NCBI RefSeq assembly: GCF_002305875.1
Contig: NZ_CP022098.1
Coordinates: 11,718,001 to 11,782,000, forward strand
DNA from: Cystobacter fuscus
GTDB lineage: Bacteria > Myxococcota > Myxococcia > Myxococcales > Myxococcaceae
Direction: 5' to 3'
DNA: 64,000 bases
Shown here piece by piece: positions 9,539-17,009 of this stretch. The stretch's first letter is position 1, and every line of letters starts with the position of its first letter. The translations under genes and the position numbers were made by a program. Under the pieces are notes generated by a model, which saw only the letters and a program-made list of their open reading frames with translations, was not told where the DNA came from and made no database searches.

Positions 9539-10906
9539 TCACGGAGCCTGAAGTGTCCGGTGTCCGCGCGCCCAGAAGAGCAGGGCCGCCGCCAGCGACG
9601 GAGCCAACACCGCCACGATCATGACCAGCCAGTCGCCCCAGCCCTCGGCGCGCGGCAGGTTGTAGAGCAGGGCCTCGAGCAGGGTGAGGCTCGCGTCGCC
9701 GGTGATGACCCAGGCCAGCAGGGTGGCGAGCCCCCGGCGCCAGCGCCGCACGAGCGAGAAGAGCGCCACCGTGAGCCCCACGTCGAAGAGCACCCAGGCG
9801 GCCTGGATGTGCCAGGAGGGGAAGTGGCTGGTGGTGATGGGCAGCGCGAGCAGCACCGTCCACGGCACCAGCAGCACCGCGGTCAGCCAGATGAGCAGCA
9901 GGGGATGCTCCAGCAGGCTCCTCGCGCCGAAGCGCAGCAGGCTGCCCTGGGCGAAGGCCTTGAGGGAGTCGTACACCGCGAGCACGGGACCCCGCGTCCG
10001 GGGCCATGCCAGGAAGACGGGATCCCACGAATGGGGGCGCAACCGGGCCTTGAAGGCCCGCAGGCCCTCGAAGTCATAGAGGGGCTTGCCCAGCCGGCGT
10101 GCCAGCCTCAGCACCCCGGCCACCTCACCCGACAGCGGCGCCAGGCCCAGCGTCAGGAAGCTCCGGTCCTCGGCCGCCGCGGCGCGCATCAGCCCATCCA
10201 CCAACAACTCCACGGTGCCATTGGGCGCCCGCTTGTCGCGCAGCAGGTGCTGCACGAACCAGCCCTCGCGCGCGTACACGGGGATGGCCGACAGGAAGGC
10301 CACCACCTCCCCGTCCCGCTCCGCCACGAAGCAGCGCCGCGCCTCGGGCCGATCGAAGGGCGACAGCTGCACCAGGAAGCCCATGGGAGCCATCCGCCGC
10401 GACTCCAGCCAGCGAGCCATCAACCGCTCCATCCCCTCGCGCACCGGGCTCGTGGGCTCACGCACCTCCGCCACGTCCACCGCCCGTACGCGCACGCCCT
10501 TGGCCCTCGCGCGGCGCAGCTGCTCGCGCAGGTGGCGGCTGTCGCGCAGGCACTCCTCCCACCGCCGCGGGTCCCACACCGGCTGCTCGCCGATGAGCAG
10601 GGACTCCAGCGGCGTGGCGTGTAACAGCCGTGTCTCGATGGCGAAGAAACACACCCGCCGGCCCTGTGTGGCCGCATGCGCCGCGAAGCGCTCGGCCACC
10701 TCGGCGAGCCGCTCCGTCGAGGCGATGGGCGCCCCCGCCACCACCCACGCGCTTCCCGTGTCCACGTAGGCCACGCACGCGTCGTCCCCGTCGAACCAGT
10801 ACGCGTACCCGGGCTCCAGCACCTGGAAGGACGTGGTGTTCCAACCGTGACGCCGCAACAGCTCCAGGACTCGCGACTTCTCCGCACCATCCCCGTTCAT
10901 GGCCAT
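9539..10906 (-). CDS. DUF2156 / LPG-synthase-C-like protein with C-terminal membrane domain
   Basis: 455 residues from ATG 10906 (a second ATG lies 6 nt inside). Residues ~1-320 form a GNAT-like double domain of the phosphatidylglycerol lysyltransferase C-terminal (DUF2156) family: 'GYAYWFDGDDACVAYVDTG', 'WVVAGAPIAS', 'RRVCFFAIETRLL', 'FDRPEARRCFVAERDGEVVA', and 'YDFEGLRAFKARLRPHSWDP' near the end, the typical closing motif. About four transmembrane segments follow (residues ~325-450). In MprF the order is reversed, with the membrane flippase first. Role by family: transfer of aminoacyl groups to a lipid or other acceptor; substrate unknown. Confidence 0.82.
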   Translation of the reverse strand: MAMNGDGAEKSRVLELLRRHGWNTTSFQVLEPGYAYWFDGDDACVAYVDTGSAWVVAGAPIASTERLAEVAERFAAHAATQGRRVCFFAIETRLLHATPLESLLIGEQPVWDPRRWEECLRDSRHLREQLRRARAKGVRVRAVDVAEVREPTSPVREGMERLMARWLESRRMAPMGFLVQLSPFDRPEARRCFVAERDGEVVAFLSAIPVYAREGWFVQHLLRDKRAPNGTVELLVDGLMRAAAAEDRSFLTLGLAPLSGEVAGVLRLARRLGKPLYDFEGLRAFKARLRPHSWDPVFLAWPRTRGPVLAVYDSLKAFAQGSLLRFGARSLLEHPLLLIWLTAVLLVPWTVLLALPITTSHFPSWHIQAAWVLFDVGLTVALFSLVRRWRRGLATLLAWVITGDASLTLLEALLYNLPRAEGWGDWLVMIVAVLAPSLAAALLFWARGHRTLQAP

Positions 10907-11041
10907 GCCGTGCTCGCGTGTGGGTCCAGGTCCGAGCGCGCCCCTGTCGGCGAACACCCACTCGGCTCCACCTGGAAGTGACACGGCGAGGAGCGGCGCG
11001 GTAGATAAATCCCCTCCCATCCCTGCAAGGAGTGAGTTGGG

Positions 11042-11797
11042 TTGACACCTCGACATGTATTCTCCGCCCCGCACCGCCCGCTGGCAGCCGGGCTCGCGCT
11101 CTGGGCGCTCACCGCGCTCATTCCCCTGAGCGCGGCCCGCGCCGATGAGGTGGAGGAGGACACGCGCCTCTTCCCCCACGCCGGCAACGCGCGCCTGTTG
11201 TCCAGCGATGAGGCCGCGCCCATCAAGCATCTGACCATCGGCCTGCAGCGCACCGCGATCCCCCTGGCCCTGGGCATCGCCGTGGACACCTCGCTGCTGG
11301 CGGACATCGCCACCGCCGCCAACGTGGGCGTGCGCTGGGGCGCCGAGTGGGGCATCCACCGCTTCGTCATCGGCGGGCGCTACACGTGGTTCCTCGGCGG
11401 GGAGACGCTGTCCAACGCCCTCAGCGAGCAGGTGCCCGAAATCCAGCGCGTCGACGTGAACTTCAGCGGGCCCAGCGTCTATGCGCTCTACGGCATCGTG
11501 CTCGGGCGCTTCCTGGTGCAGGGCGAGGTGCGCCACTACATCTACCAGAACACCGTCACCACGGCGACCGGCGCGGTGGTGTTCAACATCATCGGCAACC
11601 TGTCCGCCGTCGGCGAGCTCGGGGTGCGCTTCTCCGAGGGCATGCCCCTGCGCGGCGCGTTCGGTCTGCGCTACGGCGGCCCGACGCTCGGTGTGTCCCT
11701 CGGCCTCGCGTACGTCGACGTCACCGAGCCCCTGCTGCCCTACAACGAGGGCCGCGTTCCCTTCCTCCCCGCCTTCGACCTGTCCCTGACCTTCTAA
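11042..11797 (+). CDS. Predicted outer-membrane beta-barrel protein
   Basis: 251 residues starting at TTG 11042; AAGGAG lies 9 nt upstream and no ATG or GTG is available in frame before the signal peptide. The N-terminus is a signal sequence ('GLALWALTALIPLSAARA' then 'DEVEED'). The mature part alternates hydrophobic and polar residues in strand-like stretches ending in 'FLPAFDLSLTF', a terminal Phe typical of outer-membrane barrels. The stop overlaps the start of the next lipoprotein gene (TAATG), so the two form an envelope pair. No named family recognised. Confidence 0.68.
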   Translation: MTPRHVFSAPHRPLAAGLALWALTALIPLSAARADEVEEDTRLFPHAGNARLLSSDEAAPIKHLTIGLQRTAIPLALGIAVDTSLLADIATAANVGVRWGAEWGIHRFVIGGRYTWFLGGETLSNALSEQVPEIQRVDVNFSGPSVYALYGIVLGRFLVQGEVRHYIYQNTVTTATGAVVFNIIGNLSAVGELGVRFSEGMPLRGAFGLRYGGPTLGVSLGLAYVDVTEPLLPYNEGRVPFLPAFDLSLTF

Positions 11798-12375
11798 TGA
11801 ACCGCCTCGCTCCCGCCCTGCTCTGCTCCCTGCTGGTCACCGCGTGCTCCGCCGAGGTGGCCATCGACTCGGATCCCATCTCCACGACGGTTCCGGTCAC
11901 CTCCATCTTCGAGCCCACCTATGCCGAGGTGGCCATCGACCTGCCCGCGGACACGCAGGACCTCGCGGTCCTCGTGAAGGAAGTGACCGCCACCCTGACC
12001 GTGGTCAACCCCTCGACCGTCTTCACGCTGAACGCGTCCGCGCGCCTGTCCCTCGAGGGCACCGCCACGCCGGATCAGCCCATCATCTACACCCCGCGCA
12101 ACCTGCCCCCGTACTACGCCAAATCCCAGGAGCTGCTGTCGGCCAACTTCGGACCCGCCTCGCGCACGGAAGCCACCATCCCCAGCTCGGAGACGTTCCT
12201 CAAGGCCGTGCGCCAGCCGCGCATCTGGTTCATCGTGGCCAACACCATCTCCAATGCGACTCCCGGCACCGGCGGCCTGCCCGTGGAGATCCGCCTGGAG
12301 AACGCCATCCTCCACGTCGTCGTGGAGAAGAACTTCAGCGGCCTCGAGGGCGCGCTGGGCATCACCGGTCTCTAG
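11797..12375 (+). CDS. Hypothetical lipoprotein coupled to barrel protein
   Basis: 192 residues from ATG 11797, overlapping the upstream stop by one base. 'MNRLAPALLCSLLVTAC' is a lipoprotein signal with lipobox V-T-A-C. The mature region ('AEVAIDLPADTQDLAVLVKE', 'TATLTVVNPSTVF') is rich in beta-strand patterns like an immunoglobulin-type fold. Translational coupling suggests it works with the barrel protein in the outer membrane. No family recognised. Confidence 0.7.
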   Translation: MNRLAPALLCSLLVTACSAEVAIDSDPISTTVPVTSIFEPTYAEVAIDLPADTQDLAVLVKEVTATLTVVNPSTVFTLNASARLSLEGTATPDQPIIYTPRNLPPYYAKSQELLSANFGPASRTEATIPSSETFLKAVRQPRIWFIVANTISNATPGTGGLPVEIRLENAILHVVVEKNFSGLEGALGITGL

Positions 12376-12385
12376 AACCCGGCTC

Positions 12386-13057
12386 TCACCGCGCTCCCGC
12401 CGGACGCCTGGCGGGCAGCGCGAGCGAGCGGTACGCACGCGACTCGGCGAAGGTCGGCAAGTCCGTGGGACGCTGGTGCCACCAGTTCATCACCAGCGTC
12501 ACCCGCAGGCGCGACGTCCCCGGCAGCTTCCCGTCGGGAATCTGGTTGCGGGCGTCCAGCACGCCATGGGTGAGATTGCCCCGGAAGCAGGAGAAGCGGT
12601 TGGGCCGGGGCATCACCAGATCGAACTCGTCCGTGTCGGGCGCGAGCGACGGGTTGTCCTCGCACGGAAGCGCCCGCGTCACCGCGAGCGCCCCACCCCG
12701 CACCCGGTTCATGAAGAGCAGCGAGGTGAAGCGCGGATGCACGAGCGGCCCTCCCTTCAAGGCGAGCTTCTCGTCGCGGTCCTGATGGAAGTCCACCTGC
12801 ACGTCCGTGGTGTACATGCGCGACAACCACCACTCCACCCCCGCGATCCCCCGGCGCACCGGCACGCGCGGGCGCAGCGCGAGGATGGCCTCCTCCACGA
12901 GGTTGGTGGGCTCGCCCAGGTCGAACCAGAAGGTCGTCTGGTAGGTCTGACGTAGCCGCTCGCGGCCCAACGCGCGCACCCGCCGCCACAGGCGCTGGAA
13001 GTGGGCCTCGGGAAGGGCGGAGTCCTGGAGGAAGACGAGCGGCGCGGGGGGCGGCAT
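12386..13057 (-). CDS. 2OG-Fe(II) oxygenase-like protein
   Basis: 223 residues with the facial-triad pattern of Fe(II)/2-oxoglutarate dioxygenases: 'VDFHQDRDEK' (H-x-D), a later His in 'FRGNLTHGVLDA', and an Arg in 'RLRVTLVMNWW' placed to bind 2-oxoglutarate. 'SLLFMNRVRGGALAVTRA' fits the jelly-roll strand between them. Length is normal for a single prolyl-hydroxylase-like domain. Substrate unknown. It is convergent with the upstream lipoprotein gene (10 nt apart) and divergent from the trehalase. Confidence 0.72.
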   Translation of the reverse strand: MPPPAPLVFLQDSALPEAHFQRLWRRVRALGRERLRQTYQTTFWFDLGEPTNLVEEAILALRPRVPVRRGIAGVEWWLSRMYTTDVQVDFHQDRDEKLALKGGPLVHPRFTSLLFMNRVRGGALAVTRALPCEDNPSLAPDTDEFDLVMPRPNRFSCFRGNLTHGVLDARNQIPDGKLPGTSRLRVTLVMNWWHQRPTDLPTFAESRAYRSLALPARRPAGAR

Positions 13058-13153
13058 GGACGTTCTTCTATCACCGTCCCGTTGCGCGCCCGCGCGGGGA
13101 TGACGAGCTTTGCCCCCTTGGCCAGCCCGTCATGCATGGGCCCGGGAGGACCG

Positions 13154-14866
13154 ATGGCAGCCGCTCGACGCTCCAGGAGCGCTCCGTGGATGACGGGGCT
13201 GCTCGTCACGCTGGCCCTCACCGCGAGCGCGGCACCCGCTCCCGCTCCAGCGCCCTCCGCCAATCATGCCGACGTGCGCGGCTACATCGCGCGCACCTGG
13301 GACGCACTCACGCGCTCACTCGAGTCCTGTGAGGTGTTCGAGGACCCCAAGGTCGCGGGCCGCGCCGTGCTCTACCTGCCCCGGGAGCTGCCCGAGCCCG
13401 CCATCGTCCAGCGGCTGCGCCAGAAGTGTCCGAAGGTGGAGCTCCACCGCCTGCCCAGGGAGCTCACCGGGGCGGGACAGGTGGACGTGCGCGCGTTGGA
13501 GACCCAGGGACTGCTCTACCTCGAGCACCCCTACGTGGTGCCCGGCGGCATGTTCAACGAGATGTATGGCTGGGACAGCTACTTCATCATCCGGGGGCTG
13601 TTGCGCGACGGACGGCGGGAGCTGGCCCAGGGCATGGTGCGCAACTTCTTCTTCGAGATCCAACACTACGGCGCGCTGCTCAACGCCAACCGCACCTACT
13701 ACCTGTCCCGCTCCCAGCCGCCCTTCCTCACCTCCATGGTGATGGAGATCCACCGGGCGCTGCCGGAGGACGAGGGCCGCGCCTGGCTCACCGAGGCCTG
13801 GCCCTTCCTCGTGCGCGACCATGGTCTGTGGGTGCGGGAGGAGCACCTGGCGGGCGACACGGGCCTGTCGCGCTACTTCGACTTCAACGAGGGGCCGGTG
13901 CCCGAACTGGCGGTGGACCAGGCCCGCTACTACCGCGACGTGGTGAGCTACTTCACGCGCCACTCCGAGGAGGGCCGGCCCTTCCTGCGCGAGGTGGACC
14001 GGGACGCCATCTCCCCGAGCGCCACGGCCCCCGTGTTCCTCACCCAGGTGTGCCAGCGCGACCCCGGCACCACGACCTGCACCACCCAGGGCGCCGTCAC
14101 CCTCACCGAGGACTTCTACCGGGGCGATCGCGCCATGCGCGAGTCCGGCTTCGACATCTCCTTCCGCTTCGGGCCCTTCAGCGCGCGCACGCACCACTTC
14201 GCCGCGGTGGACCTCAACAGCCTGCTGTACAAGGCGGAGACGGACCTGGAGCGCATCAGCACGCTGCTCGGCCGCGACGCCGAGGCCCGTGCCTGGCGCG
14301 AGCGCGCCACGAAGCGCCGGGCCCTGGTGGACCGCTACCTGTGGGACGCCGAGCGGGGCATGTACTTCGACTACGACGTCGAGAAGCGACAGCGCTCCAC
14401 CTACGAGTACGCGACGACCTTCTACCCGCTCTGGGCGGGACTGGCCTCGCCCGAGCAGGCGCGCGCCGTGGCCGCCCACCTCCCGGACTTCGAGCGGGCC
14501 GGGGGACTCGCGATGAGCCGCCAGGAGACGTCCGCCCAGTGGGATCTGCCCTACGGCTGGGCACCCCTCCAGCTCCTCGCCGTCGAGGGCCTGCGCCGCC
14601 ATGGCCATGACGCCGACGCGGACCGCCTGTCCCGGAAGTTCCTCGACATGGTCGCCGACAACTTCCACCGCGAGGGCAACCTGCGCGAGAAGTACAACGT
14701 GGTGAAGCGCACCACCGAGGTGCAGGTCACCGCGGGCTACGCGCACAACGTCATCGGCTTCGGCTGGACCAACGGCGTCTTCCTGGAGCTGTGGCACGGC
14801 CTGCGCCGCGAGCCCACGAAGCAGCCCGCTTCACCCTCCCAGACGCCGCGGCCTCCGGCTCAGTGA
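13154..14866 (+). CDS. treA: Periplasmic trehalase-family glycosidase (GH37)
   Basis: About 570 residues from ATG 13154 (GGGAGGA just upstream), with an N-terminal signal ('WMTGLLVTLALTASAAPAPA'), so it acts outside the cytoplasm. GH37 signatures are 'PGGMFNEMYGWDSYF' (residues ~129-143) and 'QWDLPYGWAP' (from residue 462). The catalytic acid region reads 'ESGFDISFRFG' and the base region 'LREKYNV'. Signature 1 has Met where trehalases normally carry Arg, and the acid region is 'GFDIS' rather than the usual 'GWDFS', so substrate range may differ from trehalose. The 3' end overlaps the convergent MFS gene by 7 nt. Confidence 0.88.
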   Translation: MAAARRSRSAPWMTGLLVTLALTASAAPAPAPAPSANHADVRGYIARTWDALTRSLESCEVFEDPKVAGRAVLYLPRELPEPAIVQRLRQKCPKVELHRLPRELTGAGQVDVRALETQGLLYLEHPYVVPGGMFNEMYGWDSYFIIRGLLRDGRRELAQGMVRNFFFEIQHYGALLNANRTYYLSRSQPPFLTSMVMEIHRALPEDEGRAWLTEAWPFLVRDHGLWVREEHLAGDTGLSRYFDFNEGPVPELAVDQARYYRDVVSYFTRHSEEGRPFLREVDRDAISPSATAPVFLTQVCQRDPGTTTCTTQGAVTLTEDFYRGDRAMRESGFDISFRFGPFSARTHHFAAVDLNSLLYKAETDLERISTLLGRDAEARAWRERATKRRALVDRYLWDAERGMYFDYDVEKRQRSTYEYATTFYPLWAGLASPEQARAVAAHLPDFERAGGLAMSRQETSAQWDLPYGWAPLQLLAVEGLRRHGHDADADRLSRKFLDMVADNFHREGNLREKYNVVKRTTEVQVTAGYAHNVIGFGWTNGVFLELWHGLRREPTKQPASPSQTPRPPAQ

Positions 14867-16149
14867 GCCGACTGCGCCGCCAGGGGCTCGGGCTCGGGCG
14901 GCAGGGGCTCGCGCGCCGCCGTCTCCAGGTGGTCCACCCGCCGTAGCTCGGGGAAGCCCCAGGCCCACAGCACCACCACCACCAGCGTGCCCACCGCTCC
15001 GGAGATCACCGCCTTCTCCGCGCCCATGTGCTCGGCGAAGGAGCCGGCGCGGAACTCGCCCAGCTCGTTGGAGGCGCCGATGCAGATCATGTTCACCGCG
15101 CCCACGCGTCCGCGCATCTCGTCCGGCGTGGCCAGCATCTCGACCGTGCCGCGCACCACCACGCTCACCATGTCCGCCGCCCCCGCCACCGCCAGGGCCA
15201 CCACGGACAGGGGCAGCGAGCGGCTCACGCCGAAGACGAGCGTCGCCACGCCGAAGATGGCCACCGCGATGAACATCTTCCATCCCGCCCGGCCGCCCAG
15301 CGGACGCGAGGCCAGCAGGAGCGCCACCACCGCCGCGCCCACCGCGGGCGCGCTGCGCAACAACCCCAGGCCCCAGGGCCCCGTGTGCAGCACGTCCTGA
15401 GCGTAGATGGGCAGCAGGGCCACCGCGCCGCCCAGCAACACCGCGAACAGGTCCAGGGTGATGCTGCCGAGCAGCAGCCGCTGACGGCGCACGAAGTGGA
15501 AGCCCGCCAGCAGCGTCTTCATCGAGAAGGGCTCGCTCGAGGAGCGGCCCGTGCGGACCTTCAACAGGAGCATCCACACCACGGTGAGCGCGCACAGCGA
15601 GGCGGAGCCCACGTAGGCCCCCATGGCGCCCGCCCAGCCGTAGAGGACGCCGCCCACGGCGGGACCCGCGATGGTGGCCACCTGCCACGTCGTCGAGTTG
15701 ATGGCCACCGCGCGGGGGAGATCCTCGGCGGGAACCATGCGGGGCACGAGTGCCGCGCTCGCGGGCGAGTAGAAGGCCCGCGCCGTCCCGAAGAGCACCA
15801 GCACGCCGTAGACGAAGCGCACGTCCCGGATGTGGCCCAACGTGAAGGACAGGAGCAGCAGGCTGCACAGCAACATGACGCTCTGGCACACCACGAGGAT
15901 GGCGCGCCGGTCCACGCGGTCCGCCACCTGTCCGCCCACCAGCGCGAAGGCCACGAAGGGCAGGAACTGCGCGAGGCCCGTGTAGCCCAACGCCAGCGCG
16001 CTGCCCGTCAGCTCGTACACCTGCCACCCGATGGCCACCGACTCGACCTGCATCGCCAGCACCGCGCACAGGCGGGCCAGTTGGAACAGGCGGAAGTCAC
16101 GATGACGGAAGACGGAGGGTCTGGGCTCGGGAGTGTCGGACGAAGGCAT
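14860..16149 (-). CDS. MFS transporter (EntS/MFS_3-like)
   Basis: About 429 residues from ATG 16149. 'FRHRDFRLFQLARLCAVLAM' is the usual start of MFS_3/enterobactin exporter-like proteins, and 'LVGGQVADRVDRRAILVVCQ' is the MFS motif A (G-x-x-x-D-R-x-x-R-R) after helix 2. Around ten to twelve hydrophobic helices span the protein. 'FYSPASAALVPRMVPAEDLP' and 'EMRGRVGAVNMICIGASNEL' are further family marks. Likely a proton-driven inner-membrane exporter; substrate unknown. Confidence 0.9.
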   Translation of the reverse strand: MPSSDTPEPRPSVFRHRDFRLFQLARLCAVLAMQVESVAIGWQVYELTGSALALGYTGLAQFLPFVAFALVGGQVADRVDRRAILVVCQSVMLLCSLLLLSFTLGHIRDVRFVYGVLVLFGTARAFYSPASAALVPRMVPAEDLPRAVAINSTTWQVATIAGPAVGGVLYGWAGAMGAYVGSASLCALTVVWMLLLKVRTGRSSSEPFSMKTLLAGFHFVRRQRLLLGSITLDLFAVLLGGAVALLPIYAQDVLHTGPWGLGLLRSAPAVGAAVVALLLASRPLGGRAGWKMFIAVAIFGVATLVFGVSRSLPLSVVALAVAGAADMVSVVVRGTVEMLATPDEMRGRVGAVNMICIGASNELGEFRAGSFAEHMGAEKAVISGAVGTLVVVVLWAWGFPELRRVDHLETAAREPLPPEPEPLAAQSAH

Positions 16150-16228
16150 GAGGTCCGAGGGCTCTAACGCAATCCCGCCCCTCCTCGCCAGCCATCCCCA
16201 GCCGGGCGGGCAGGGCCCCGCTCGCGGC

Positions 16229-16801
16229 TCACCCTCCTCGCGAGGTAAGATGAACGACCACCACGCGGGCTTCTCCCACCCCACGCACCCGGAGACTCCC
16301 AGGAGCCTCCCAGCCGAGCAGCTCCTGCTCGGCCAGTGGCTCGCCCGACACCTCCGCCCGTCCCGCCAGCCCGTACAGCCACACGCTCCCCGCCCCCTCG
16401 ATGGGGTGCTCGCCGCCCGCCGCCAGCTCCACCACGTCGAGCCGGGCCTCGGCGAGCTCCCGGTCCACCATGAGGTTGAAGTCGCGCACCGGCCCTCCGA
16501 GCAGCCGGCTCTCGAAGGGCACCTCGCCCGGAAAGCGGAACGGCGCACTGCCCCGCTCGAGGACCACCTCGGGGGCTCCCTCCCGGCGCAGCGCCATGCC
16601 CTCGCCCTCGAGGAAGAGCAGCGTCCGATCCACCCCCGGGAACAGGGAGAACGGCCCCGACGAGGCCACCGTGGCGATCGACAGGCGCATGAGGAAGCGC
16701 TCCGGCGCCCTCGGGTGCGGCAGCTTCAGCAGCTCCCGGGTGACGCCGCCCCCGTTCTTCCAGGGCATGTCGCGGTAGTCCGTGGGTCCCCATCGTCTCA
16801 T
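16229..16801 (-). CDS. HutD/Ves family cupin
   Basis: 190 residues from ATG 16801, chosen because GAGGGA lies 5 nt upstream. 'YRDMPWKNGGGVTRELLKLP' is the diagnostic HutD/Ves N-terminus, followed by 'RLSIATVASSGPFSLFPGVD', 'RTLLFLEGEGMAL' and 'GPVRDFNLMVDRE', all family-typical. HutD proteins are bicupin folds often encoded near histidine-utilisation genes, with an unsettled biochemical role; no hut genes are visible here. Confidence 0.88.
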   Translation of the reverse strand: MRRWGPTDYRDMPWKNGGGVTRELLKLPHPRAPERFLMRLSIATVASSGPFSLFPGVDRTLLFLEGEGMALRREGAPEVVLERGSAPFRFPGEVPFESRLLGGPVRDFNLMVDRELAEARLDVVELAAGGEHPIEGAGSVWLYGLAGRAEVSGEPLAEQELLGWEAPGSLRVRGVGEARVVVVHLTSRGG

Positions 16802-17009
16802 CGTCGTCCCTCGCGCGCCGCGGCCGATGACCTCACGCCGCCCCGGCTCGAACAATGTAGTCCCTTAGCATACACCCCCCTGGCGGGAGGGGAAACGAAG
16901 GGCCGGGAGGCAGTGGCGCGGGGAGCCGTTACCCGGTGGACGCCCGAGGGAAAAGGCATGCGTGTCCGGCCCGGCAAGCGCTCGCGCTCCCGGTAGAGTG
17001 CCGGCGCCT

